A DNA stretch of 9,229 bases from Candidatus Rokuibacteriota bacterium (GTDB lineage Bacteria > Methylomirabilota > Methylomirabilia > Rokubacteriales > CSP1-6). Both the position numbers and the translations under genes were made by a program. The DNA is taken from positions 1 to 9,229 of the forward strand of contig JACQCN010000423.1 of NCBI GenBank assembly GCA_016201575.1, given 5' to 3'. The notes beneath the pieces are model-generated. The model was given only the letters and a program-made list of their open reading frames with translations, made no database searches and had not been told where the DNA came from. Shown here in pieces: positions 1-5,585 of the stretch. Positions within the stretch are counted from its first letter, which is position 1, and each line of letters opens with the position of its first letter.

Positions 1-2
1 AT

Positions 3-104
3 GGCCGACCGAATAAAGTCGCGCTGATCGCCGCCATGCGCAAGCTCCTCACCATTCTGAACGCCATCGTCCGGGACGGAGCGCTATGGCAACCCGTCGC
101 TTGA
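3..104 (+). CDS. IS110-family transposase, C-terminal fragment (cut by window edge)
   Basis: The frame entering from the left edge reads through AALIAAM-like sequence: it contains VALIAAMRKLLTILNAIVRD, then GALWQPV, and stops at TGA 102-104. A basic RKLL-(T/V)-ILNA helix followed by a short tail ending in a W-x-P is typical of the extreme C-terminus of IS110/IS116/IS902 transposases, the DEDD recombinases guided by a bridge RNA. Only about 33 codons are visible, so neither the catalytic tetrad nor the serine motif can be checked. The matching IS end must lie between here and the ribosome binding site of cobS at 175. IS110 elements usually leave no clear inverted repeats or target duplication, so the exact boundary is not visible. 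The call rests on C-terminal resemblance alone. Confidence 0.7.
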   Translation, partial: GRPNKVALIAAMRKLLTILNAIVRDGALWQPVA

Positions 105-132
105 CTCGGAAGACAGTCGCTTCGATGATCTG

Positions 133-151
133 GCGCCGGCAAAGCCGGCGC
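133..151. other. Short perfect hairpin between transposase and cobS
   Basis: GCGCCGGC (133-140) and GCCGGCGC (144-151) are perfect inverted repeats around an AAA loop. No T-run follows on either strand, so a classical intrinsic terminator is not supported. It could be part of the right end of the IS110 element or a weak transcription barrier between the transposase and cobS. Confidence 0.5.
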
Positions 152-174
152 TCGAACAGGGGCTCACATTCGTC

Positions 175-183
175 GGAGGAGGG
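175..183 (+). promoter_or_regulatory. Ribosome binding site that sets the cobS start
   Basis: GGAGGAGGG ends 7 nt before the GTG at 191. An in-frame ATG exists at 86, but it sits inside the transposase reading frame and the extra 35 residues (Arg/Ser-rich) do not look like CobS. The strong purine tract therefore supports GTG 191 as the real start. Confidence 0.75.
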
Positions 184-190
184 TAGTCCC

Positions 191-937
191 GTGCACGGCT
201 TCGTCGCGGCGGCCCGCTATCTCACCATCGTGCCGCTGCCGTCGCGCGACGCGGCGGACGCCGATGCCCTCGGCCGGGCGGCGCCCTGGTTCCCCGTCGT
301 GGGCCTCGCGCTCGGCCTCGCGTTGGCCGCGGTCGATCGCGTCGTGCTCTGGCTCTTCCCCCCGATCCTCGCCGCGCTCCTCACCGTGACCGCCTGGAAG
401 TTGCTCACGGGCGGGCTGCACCTCGACGGGCTCGCCGACTGCCTCGACGGGCTCATGGGCCGCGACCGCGACCACCGGCTCGCCATCATGCGGGACAGCC
501 GCATCGGCGTGTTCGGCGCGGTCGGCCTGATCCTGGTGCTGTTGCTCGAGCTGACAGCGCTCGCGGAGCTGCCGGCGGGCGTGCGCGGGCGCACGCTCCT
601 GGTCGCGCCGGCGGTCGGGCGCGCGATGCCGCCGCTCCTGGCCGCGCTGTTCCCGGCGGCGCGGCCCGGCGGGCAGGGGGCGACGTTCGCGCGCGCGGTG
701 CGGCGCGCGGCGGCATGGACGGCCGCGGCGATCGCGCTCGCGGCCTCGGGGCTCGCGCTCGGCCGGGCCGGGCTCGCGGGGTTCGCTCTCGCCGCCGCGG
801 CGGTGCTCCTGCTCGGGCGGTTCCTCGCGCGCCGGCTCGGCGGCCTCACCGGCGACGGCTTCGGCGCGGCGGTCGAGATCGCCGAGCTCGCCATGCTGCT
901 CGCCCTCGCGGCCGCCGTCCACCTGGGGCGGGCGTGA
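191..937 (+). CDS. cobS: Adenosylcobinamide-GDP ribazoletransferase (cobalamin synthase)
   Basis: CobS joins adenosylcobinamide-GDP to alpha-ribazole (or its 5'-phosphate), the last assembly step of the cobalamin nucleotide loop, in the cytoplasmic membrane. The 248-residue product has the usual family length. It shows the family signatures GGLHLDGLAD (residues 74-83) followed by DGLMG (86-90), then RDSRIGVFG (101-109), and near the end GLTGDGFGAAVEIAE (218-232); the Asp-rich motifs are those expected to hold Mg2+ and the nucleotide substrate. Hydrophobic stretches at roughly 34-65, 108-125, 175-208 and 230-243 fit a polytopic membrane protein. The gene overlaps the following phosphatase by GTGA, so the two are translationally coupled. 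What preceded it in its operon is hidden by an IS110 remnant ending about 70-85 bp upstream. Confidence 0.93.
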   Translation: MHGFVAAARYLTIVPLPSRDAADADALGRAAPWFPVVGLALGLALAAVDRVVLWLFPPILAALLTVTAWKLLTGGLHLDGLADCLDGLMGRDRDHRLAIMRDSRIGVFGAVGLILVLLLELTALAELPAGVRGRTLLVAPAVGRAMPPLLAALFPAARPGGQGATFARAVRRAAAWTAAAIALAASGLALGRAGLAGFALAAAAVLLLGRFLARRLGGLTGDGFGAAVEIAELAMLLALAAAVHLGRA

Positions 938-1575
938 CGCGGGCGACGACGGTCTACCTGATCCGCCACGGCTCCGTCGTGGGGGCGGAGACGCGGCGCT
1001 TCATCGGCCACCTCGACGTGCCGCTGTCCCCGCTCGGCGAGGCCCAGTGCCGGGCCCTCGCCGCCCGCCTGCGCGGCGTCGGCCTGCGGGCCGTCTACAC
1101 GAGCGATCTCACCCGCGCGCGCCGGAGCGGCGAGATCATCGCCGCGCCCGCCGGGCTCAGCCCGCGTCCGCTCCCCTCGCTGCGCGAGATGTCCATGGGG
1201 CGGTGGGACGGGCTCACGGCCGCGGAAATCGAGGCGCGCGAGCCGGCCGCGTTCGCGACGTGGGTCGGGCGGGTGGGGAAGTTCCCGTTTCCCGGCGGCG
1301 AGAGCGTGCCGGACCTGATCGCGCGCGCGTGGCCGGCGTTCGAGGCGGTCGCCCGCGCGCACGCGGGAGAGTCCATCGCGGTCGTCGCGCACGGCGGCAC
1401 CAACCGCGCGATCATCTGCCGGGCCGTCGGCGTGCCCTTCGACCGCCTGCTCGCGTTCGGGCAGGACTACGCGTCGCTGTCGGTGCTCGAGTGGCGCGAC
1501 GGGGGCTGGTCGCTCCGCCGCCTGAACGAGGGCAGCGCGCGCGTCGGCGACCCCGGGGCGGCGCGGGAGACGTGA
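934..1575 (+). CDS. cobC: Histidine phosphatase, probable alpha-ribazole phosphatase
   Basis: This is a 213-residue member of the histidine phosphatase (phosphoglycerate mutase-like) superfamily. The catalytic phospho-acceptor motif LIRHG lies at residues 9-13 (His12 with Arg11), TSDLTRA at 56-62 supplies a conserved Arg, Glu85 in LREMSMG fits the acid/base position, and AHGGTNR at 152-158 supplies the second active-site His (His153). No signal peptide is seen, so it should be cytoplasmic. Direct overlap with cobS suggests it removes phosphate from alpha-ribazole 5'-phosphate or from adenosylcobalamin 5'-phosphate, completing cobalamin. The superfamily is broad and sequence alone does not fix the substrate; a general sugar phosphatase is the alternative, made less likely by the context. 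The GTG at 934 is chosen because it overlaps the cobS TGA and puts the RHG motif near the N-terminus, as is usual. Confidence 0.85.
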   Translation: MTRATTVYLIRHGSVVGAETRRFIGHLDVPLSPLGEAQCRALAARLRGVGLRAVYTSDLTRARRSGEIIAAPAGLSPRPLPSLREMSMGRWDGLTAAEIEAREPAAFATWVGRVGKFPFPGGESVPDLIARAWPAFEAVARAHAGESIAVVAHGGTNRAIICRAVGVPFDRLLAFGQDYASLSVLEWRDGGWSLRRLNEGSARVGDPGAARET

Positions 1576-1653
1576 GGAGCGGAGGTGCTCCCGATGCGCC
1601 GTCCGCCGGCGTCGCCGGCATTCGGGGCGGTGTGAGAGGTTTTGCTACGGCCT

Positions 1654-1692
1654 CATCGCCAGCGACGCGCCGCCGCGGCGGCGCTGGCGATG
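1654..1692. terminator. Inverted repeat between convergent genes, possible bidirectional terminator
   Basis: CATCGCCAGCG (1654-1664) pairs perfectly with CGCTGGCGATG (1682-1692), and the 17 nt between them are themselves largely self-complementary GC. It lies in the 144-bp gap between the ends of two convergent genes. No U-tract follows on either side, so factor-independent termination is uncertain. A REP-like repeat is the alternative. Confidence 0.45.
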
Positions 1693-1719
1693 ACGTACGC
1701 TCGGCTTCGCCTCGCGCCT

Positions 1720-2391
1720 TTACCTTCGGGTGAACGCGATCTCGCCGATGTAGGACTCGGCCGTCGAGTTCGTGTCGTTGGAGTCGATGGCCACGGAGAA
1801 GGCGGCGGGGTTGTCGGGCGTCTCGCCGTAGATGCGCTTGAAGTCCTCGACGACGTTCCGCTCCTCGGTGATCCACTTTCCGAGATCGGCCGCCCCCGAG
1901 CGCACCACCACGTAGGTGATCGTTCCCGTCTTCTGGCTGGGGACGATCGTGCCGGCGGGCGCCGTGGTGTCCCAGACGTAGCCGATGATGCGCGAGCGCA
2001 GCGCCTCGGGGAACCGCGGCCAGACGACGTAGACCTGCGCGGCCTGGTCGTCGGTCTCCTTGCGCCGCGAGTCGCCCCCGCGGGGCAGCGTCACCGCCTT
2101 CCAGCTCCACTGGAGGATCGGCGTCTCCTTGAGGTTGACCTTGCCCTTGAGGTCCTTGCTGATCGTCGAGCCCTCGTTCTGGCTCCGCAGGTGCAGCACG
2201 CGGTGCGGATTGCCCTCGACGGTCAGGTCGTAGGCCGGGCTGCCCCAGTTCTGGCCCTTCCAGCCCTCGGGGATGCCCTTGCTGCCCAGGGGCGGCTTGA
2301 ACCAGTCCTCGACGACCACCCGGTCGGCGGCCACGGCGACGGCGGCGATCAGGAGAGCGAGCAGCGAGAGCCCGAGTCGCTTCGAATTCAC
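1720..2391 (-). CDS. Secreted DUF3047 family protein
   Basis: The 223-residue product begins with a basic NSKR stretch, a hydrophobic core (about residues 6-20) and an AVAVAAD cleavage region, so it is probably a Sec-exported periplasmic protein. The mature part reads like the DUF3047 family: VEDWF near the start, LHLRSQNEGSTISK, LQWSWKA, the AQVYVVWPRFPE strand, GYVWDT, and a final ESYIGEIAFTRR. It is rich in predicted beta strands and has no catalytic motif that I recognise; the family has no established function. The start is GTG at 2391, preceded by an AGAGGGA purine tract about 8 nt upstream; a nearby ATG at 2396 is out of frame and stops at once. Its upstream region is occupied by a palindromic mobile-type element beginning 45 bp away, so its promoter must lie in that short gap, in the element, or upstream of it. 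Confidence 0.8.
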   Translation of the reverse strand: MNSKRLGLSLLALLIAAVAVAADRVVVEDWFKPPLGSKGIPEGWKGQNWGSPAYDLTVEGNPHRVLHLRSQNEGSTISKDLKGKVNLKETPILQWSWKAVTLPRGGDSRRKETDDQAAQVYVVWPRFPEALRSRIIGYVWDTTAPAGTIVPSQKTGTITYVVVRSGAADLGKWITEERNVVEDFKRIYGETPDNPAAFSVAIDSNDTNSTAESYIGEIAFTRR

Positions 2392-2435
2392 GTCATGTCC
2401 CTCTTCAGGCGGCCGGGCCGCGATCCGGTGAACGA

Positions 2436-2605
2436 CTAGCGCGGATCATTCACGAACATCGACGCCCAGCGACGGGCGGGTCCTGGCGCGGCAGGCAGGC
2501 CCGTCCGTCCTCGCTCGATACCCCACTCGCTGCGTGCGGGCGTGCCTGCCTGCCGCGCCACCCGCCCGGCTTCCCGTGGTGCCCTTCGTGAATACTGCGC
2601 GCTAG
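2436..2605. mobile_element. MITE-like palindromic element, copy A (diverged), with CTAG duplications
   Basis: A 162-bp element (2440-2601) lies between two CTAG copies (2436-2439 and 2602-2605). Its ends are inverted: CGCGGATCATTCACGAAC on the left against CGCGCAGTATTCACGAAG read from the right. Long inner arms GGCGCGGCAGGCAGGC also pair, so the whole element can fold into one long hairpin. The shared ATTCACGA core, 9 nt in from the duplication, and the YTAG flanks link it to copies B and C, but the interior differs from theirs and is 50 bp shorter. It carries no gene and sits between the GAF-domain gene and the DUF3047 gene. Confidence 0.72.
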
Positions 2606-2614
2606 CACGGTGGC

Positions 2615-2686
2615 GGACCAGCTTCTCTGCGAGCGCCGGCTCCTCCGAGTCTCGCACGATCATTCACCGCGCGCACTCGCTGGTCC
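2615..2686. repeat. Nested inverted repeat downstream of the GAF gene
   Basis: GGACCAGC (2615-2622) pairs with GCTGGTCC (2679-2686). Inside them, TGCGAG (2628-2633) pairs with CTCGCA (2651-2656). It sits just past the 3' end of the minus-strand GAF gene, so it may fold in that transcript. It also contains GATCATTCAC (2658-2667), identical to ten bases near the left end of copy A. No terminator U-tract and no coding potential are seen in 2606-2713. Confidence 0.35.
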
Positions 2687-2713
2687 AACGGCGCCCGCCG
2701 GGCGGTGGTTCCC

Positions 2714-3455
2714 TCAGGTCTCGAGCTGGCGCCTCAGGTCGGCCTGCCCGATCGCGAGCGCGGCGTGATCGGAGTACGTCTCGAGGAGGGACAGGTGGCC
2801 GGTCGGCAGGGGCGCGGCCAGGCCCAGGCTCAGGATGCCGACGAGGCGGTCGTGGAAGCGCAGCGGGAAGGCGCACGCGCTCGTGATGCCGCGCTCGCGC
2901 GCCCAGTCCCGGTCCGCGAGCCGCGGGTCGGCGAGGGCGTCGCGCAGGTACGCGGGCTGCTCGGTCCCGGCGACCCAGCCGACCAGGTCCTCGCCGTACG
3001 GCGTCGTCCGCCGTCGCGCGATCCGCCCGGCGGCCCCGGGCTCCAGCAGCACGAGCCGATGCAGGCGCCGCGTCGCCGGGTTGGCGAGCCACACGTCCAC
3101 GGCGACGGCGCGGGCGAAGGACCGCGCGGCTTGCGCCACCGCCGTGAGCGTGTCCTCCAGCGAGCCCGAGCCGGCAGGCGAGGGCCTGGTCGGGGACGGC
3201 GAGGGGGAACTCGCGCTCCACGGCGCGGACGGCGGCCGGGCGGAGGCCCCGCGTGGCCCTGACCACGGCCTCCTCGCCCTTCGCGCAGGCGCAGGCGATT
3301 CCCGCGCGCAGCGCCGTGACCGAGAGCAGCAGGTCGAGACCGCGGGACAGGAGGTGCTCGGGCGAGCGGCCGGCATTGGCGTCGCGGGTGAGCTGGCTCA
3401 GCGCGGCCTCGGCCCTGGCCCACCGGCGCGCCGGCATCCGTGCCGACGCCTTCAC
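2714..3455 (-). pseudogene. GAF-domain sensor-like gene, frameshifted and internally shortened
   Basis: Two minus-strand frames must be joined near 3160-3180 to read this gene, giving about 246 residues. The upstream frame gives the first half of a GAF-like domain (SPEHLLSRGLDLLLSV, GIACACAKGEEAVV, RATRGLRPAAVRAVE, then VPDQALACRLG). The second frame continues with SLEDTLTAVAQAARSF and a complete GAF domain, including VDVWLANPATRRLHRL, GEDLVGWV, ACAFPLRFHDRLVGILSLG and the final LLETYSDHAALAIGQADL helix. Reading on needs one base to be skipped, as after a 1-base insertion or 2-base deletion. The second half of the first GAF is also missing at this point, which suggests an out-of-frame internal deletion rather than a simple base-calling error. 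GAF domains bind small ligands in signalling proteins; no kinase, cyclase or DNA-binding domain follows before the stop. The start is GTG 3455, or ATG 3437 in the same frame. Confidence 0.65.
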
Positions 3456-3483
3456 CGAGACGGCGCCCCCGCCATGCCGCGCA

Positions 3484-3489
3484 AGTATA
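3484..3489 (-). promoter_or_regulatory. Candidate -10 box for the GAF gene
   Basis: On the minus strand this reads TATACT, close to the sigma-70 TATAAT consensus, in an otherwise very GC-rich context and about 29 nt upstream of the GTG start. The nearest TTG-type -35 candidate (TTGGCT) is 21 nt further upstream, longer than ideal, so the promoter call is tentative. Confidence 0.4.
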
Positions 3490-3525
3490 CCCCGATCCGT
3501 GGGCCGGCCGAGCCAACGGCCCCAA

Positions 3526-3550
3526 GTGACATGGCTTGTCATCGTGTCAC
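3526..3550. promoter_or_regulatory. Operator-like cluster of TGACA/TGTCA half-sites
   Basis: In the divergent gap between the GAF gene and pal, TGACA (3527-3531) faces TGTCA (3537-3541) over a 5-nt spacer, and a third half-site TGTCA follows at 3545-3549, so GTGACA (3526-3531) also pairs with TGTCAC (3545-3550). A further GTGAC/GTCAC pair lies at 3601-3605 and 3623-3627. Such symmetrical sites suit a dimeric regulator, but no regulator is encoded nearby and the sites are short. I see no convincing sigma-70 promoter for pal in the rest of 3551-3700. Confidence 0.3.
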
Positions 3551-3708
3551 CCGCTGCCAGCCTTTGGCACCAAGAACGGGCACTCCCCCGGTCGGGCGCC
3601 GTGACAATCACCAGAAGTATCGGTCACTTTTGCCGTCGCTACCGGTTGGTATCGAGCCTGCACTGCTGGAGCATCCGGTCTTTTCGGGCACAGACTGATC
3701 AGCACGAT

Positions 3709-3715
3709 GGGAGGG
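3709..3715 (+). promoter_or_regulatory. Ribosome binding site that sets the pal start
   Basis: GGGAGGG ends 6 nt before ATG 3722. An in-frame ATG at 3707 overlaps this tract and has no site of its own, so 3722 is preferred; it also places the basic residues directly before the lipoprotein signal core. Confidence 0.7.
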
Positions 3716-3721
3716 CACAAC

Positions 3722-4450
3722 ATGGTCGATCGGCGGCGGTGGCACCTGCGGTTTCTCGCAATGCCCCTTGCGCTCTTGGTCCTATTGTTCGTCGGCTGCG
3801 CGAAGCAGTCGGGACCGATGGCAGGGGTCTCCGGTGATTCGGCGGACGGTGGCGCGGCCCACGGTGGGGCGGCGGGCGCGTTGGCACGCGGCGACGGATC
3901 CGGCGGCGCAGGCAACGGAGGCCTGGGCGCGAACGGCGGCGTGGGCGTCTACGGCGACGCCGCCGCTGGGGGGCGGGATGGATCGACGCTGTCGGCGCGG
4001 AGGTCTGGGCGCGGCAGCGCAGGCGGCGACGGCAGCGGCGCCGGTTACGAGGACAGTCGGGCCGCGGCGATGATGGCCGCCGCGCGTCCGTCGCCGGCGG
4101 AGTTCTCCGAGGCGCCGGCGCTGGCGGATATCCACTTCGACTTCGACCGCTATGACATCCGCTCGGACGACACGCGGGCGCTCGACGCGAACCTCGCCTG
4201 GCTGCGGGCCAACCCGAAAGCGCTCATCCTGATCGAGGGGCACTGCGACGAGCGCGGGACGAACGAGTACAACCTGGCGCTCGGCGACCATCGGGCCGAG
4301 TCGGCGATGAGCTACCTCGTCGCCCACGGCATCCCGGCGAGCCGCATCACCGTCATCAGCTACGGCGAGGAGCGGCCGCTCTGCCAGGAGCGCTCGGAGC
4401 AGTGCTGGGCGGAGAACCGCCGCAGCCACTTCCTCGTGAGATCCCGTTAG
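3722..4450 (+). CDS. pal: Pal/OmpA-like peptidoglycan-associated lipoprotein with long Gly-rich linker
   Basis: The 242-residue product has a basic N-terminus (VDRRRWHLR), a hydrophobic segment at 11-24 and a lipobox-like FVGC giving lipidated Cys26. It is therefore expected to be an outer-membrane lipoprotein. Residues about 132-242 form an OmpA C-terminal domain of Pal type: ADIHFDFDRYDIR, then EGHCDERGTNEYN (172-184) and NRRSHF near the end. Asp176 and Arg191 match the pair that binds diaminopimelate in OmpA. Cys221 and Cys228 (PLCQERSEQCW) are spaced as in many Pal proteins and may form a disulphide. Residues about 31-115 are an unusually long Gly/Ala/Ser/Asp-rich spacer, where ordinary Pal linkers are short. 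No tolQRAB or ybgF neighbours are visible, so membership in a Tol system cannot be shown here. The stop TAG lies inside the left flank of element B. Confidence 0.88.
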   Translation: MVDRRRWHLRFLAMPLALLVLLFVGCAKQSGPMAGVSGDSADGGAAHGGAAGALARGDGSGGAGNGGLGANGGVGVYGDAAAGGRDGSTLSARRSGRGSAGGDGSGAGYEDSRAAAMMAAARPSPAEFSEAPALADIHFDFDRYDIRSDDTRALDANLAWLRANPKALILIEGHCDERGTNEYNLALGDHRAESAMSYLVAHGIPASRITVISYGEERPLCQERSEQCWAENRRSHFLVRSR

Positions 4451-4666
4451 GCCGGCCTTATTCACGGACGGCGATGGCGCGAGCGGGCGGGTGGCGCAGG
4501 GGGCGGTCCCCGCGGGGCCGCGCGCAGTGGGCCCCCCTCGTCCCGTCCGCGGCGCGCCGCGCGGCGGCCGGGCGAGTGGTTGACGGAGCCGGAGCCGCGG
4601 AGGCGGCGCCCTGCGCCAGGACCCGCCCGCCACACGCGACGACCGCTCGTGAATAATGCGGGTTAG
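4447..4666. mobile_element. MITE-like palindromic element, copy B (212 bp), with TTAG duplications
   Basis: The element (4451-4662) is flanked by TTAG at 4447-4450 and 4663-4666. The right end, read inward, is CCCGCATTATTCACGAGCGG; the left end (GCCGGCCTTATTCACGGACG) is a diverged inverted match. Its length is identical to copy C and roughly nine positions in ten agree by eye, in the same orientation. The middle holds a GC hairpin around GGTCCCCGCGGGGCC. It encodes no protein that I believe. The left TTAG supplies the pal stop codon, and the right end contains the ATG from which the cytochrome frame can start. The YTAG duplication resembles the YTAR target of some IS5-group transposases; an IS1380-type parent is another possibility. 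No transposase of either type is in the window. Confidence 0.82.
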
Positions 4667-5585
4667 ACTGGGTCGGGTGCGCGCTTGCGTCACTCTTCCC
4701 GTCCTGCTCGTCGCCGGCGCCCTGATCGGCTGGGGCGCCGCGAGTACCCTCGCCCGCGGCTCCAACCCGCCGCGGGGCAAGGCCGAGTACGATCTCTACT
4801 GCGCGGCGTGCCACGGGCCGGAGGGGCGCGGCGACGAGCCGTCCGCGGCGAGCCTGCCGATCAAGCCGTGGAATCTCACCGACGGCGGGCTCATGAACCC
4901 GCTGCCCGACGAGTTCATTCACCTCACCATCGCCAAGAGCGGCGCCGCGGTCGGGCTCTCGCCGTTGATGCCGGCCTTCGCGGCGTACCTGAGCGATGCC
5001 CAGATCGGCGACCTCGTCGCCTATATCCGCACGCTCGCCGTCCCCGCGCGCGCGCGCGGCGAGACGGCGATAGGGCCGATCTATCCGCCGAACGCGCCGG
5101 TGCAGCCGATCCTGTTCAGCCACGTCGTCCACGCGGGCGCGTACCGGATCAACGGCCAGTACTGCCACTCCGACGCGCGGCGTTCCCAGTACGCGGGCCT
5201 GCCGTCGGTGGAGCGCTGCATGGGGTGCCACAAGATCGTGGCCGCAGAGGGGAACCCCCAGGTCAAGCGGCTGCGGGGCTACTGGGAGCGCAAGGAGCCG
5301 ATCCCCTGGGTGCGCATCTTCAAGGTGCCGGAGTTCGTCTACTTCCCGCACAAGCCGCACATCCGGGCGGACGTGCCTTGCCAGACCTGCCACGGGGCCA
5401 TCCAGACCTACAACCAGATCCCCGCCGTGCGCGGCCCGAACCTCGTCAACGACGCGAAGAACCTGGTCGGCGTGCCGGCCCGTCCGCCGCAGCTCAGCAT
5501 GGGCTGGTGCATCGAGTGCCACCGCGAGCAGAACCGGACGCGGGGGACGAAGGCGCCGCTCGACTGCGTCAGCTGCCATCACTAG
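4656..5585 (+). CDS. Exported multihaem cytochrome c: mono-haem domain fused to a c7-like multihaem domain
   Basis: The 309-residue product starts with a basic segment and a hydrophobic helix (about 13-30), a signal peptide or anchor that places it in the periplasm. Residues about 40-130 are a class I cytochrome c domain: CAACH at 49-53 and a likely axial Met105 in PLMPAF. Residues about 145-309 resemble the cytochrome c7/c3-like subunits found with alternative complex III and Qrc-type membrane complexes: FSHVVHAG, CMGCH (188-192), PIPWVRI, FVYFPHKPH, CQTCH (242-246), MGWCIECH (285-289) and CVSCH (304-308). A sixth site reads GQYCH (167-171), where relatives have CQYCH, so its first Cys is lost. 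No other complex subunits are nearby. The ATG at 4656 lies in the end of element B without a visible ribosome binding site; GTG 4677 is the alternative and leaves a shorter but still plausible signal. The stop TAG is within the flank of element C. Confidence 0.85.
   Translation: MRVRLGRVRACVTLPVLLVAGALIGWGAASTLARGSNPPRGKAEYDLYCAACHGPEGRGDEPSAASLPIKPWNLTDGGLMNPLPDEFIHLTIAKSGAAVGLSPLMPAFAAYLSDAQIGDLVAYIRTLAVPARARGETAIGPIYPPNAPVQPILFSHVVHAGAYRINGQYCHSDARRSQYAGLPSVERCMGCHKIVAAEGNPQVKRLRGYWERKEPIPWVRIFKVPEFVYFPHKPHIRADVPCQTCHGAIQTYNQIPAVRGPNLVNDAKNLVGVPARPPQLSMGWCIECHREQNRTRGTKAPLDCVSCHH

Noticed and set aside
164..922. Long open frame opposite cobS
   Set aside because: Its translation is a compositional Arg/Glu/Pro-rich shadow of the GC-rich cobS gene with no recognisable domain.
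3150..3185. Programmed frameshift in the GAF gene
   Set aside because: No slippery run or stimulating structure is evident, and half a domain is missing at the same place, so gene decay is more likely.
3782..4780. Long minus-strand open frame across pal and element B
   Set aside because: It is antisense to a clear Pal domain and has the low-complexity composition expected from third-position GC bias.
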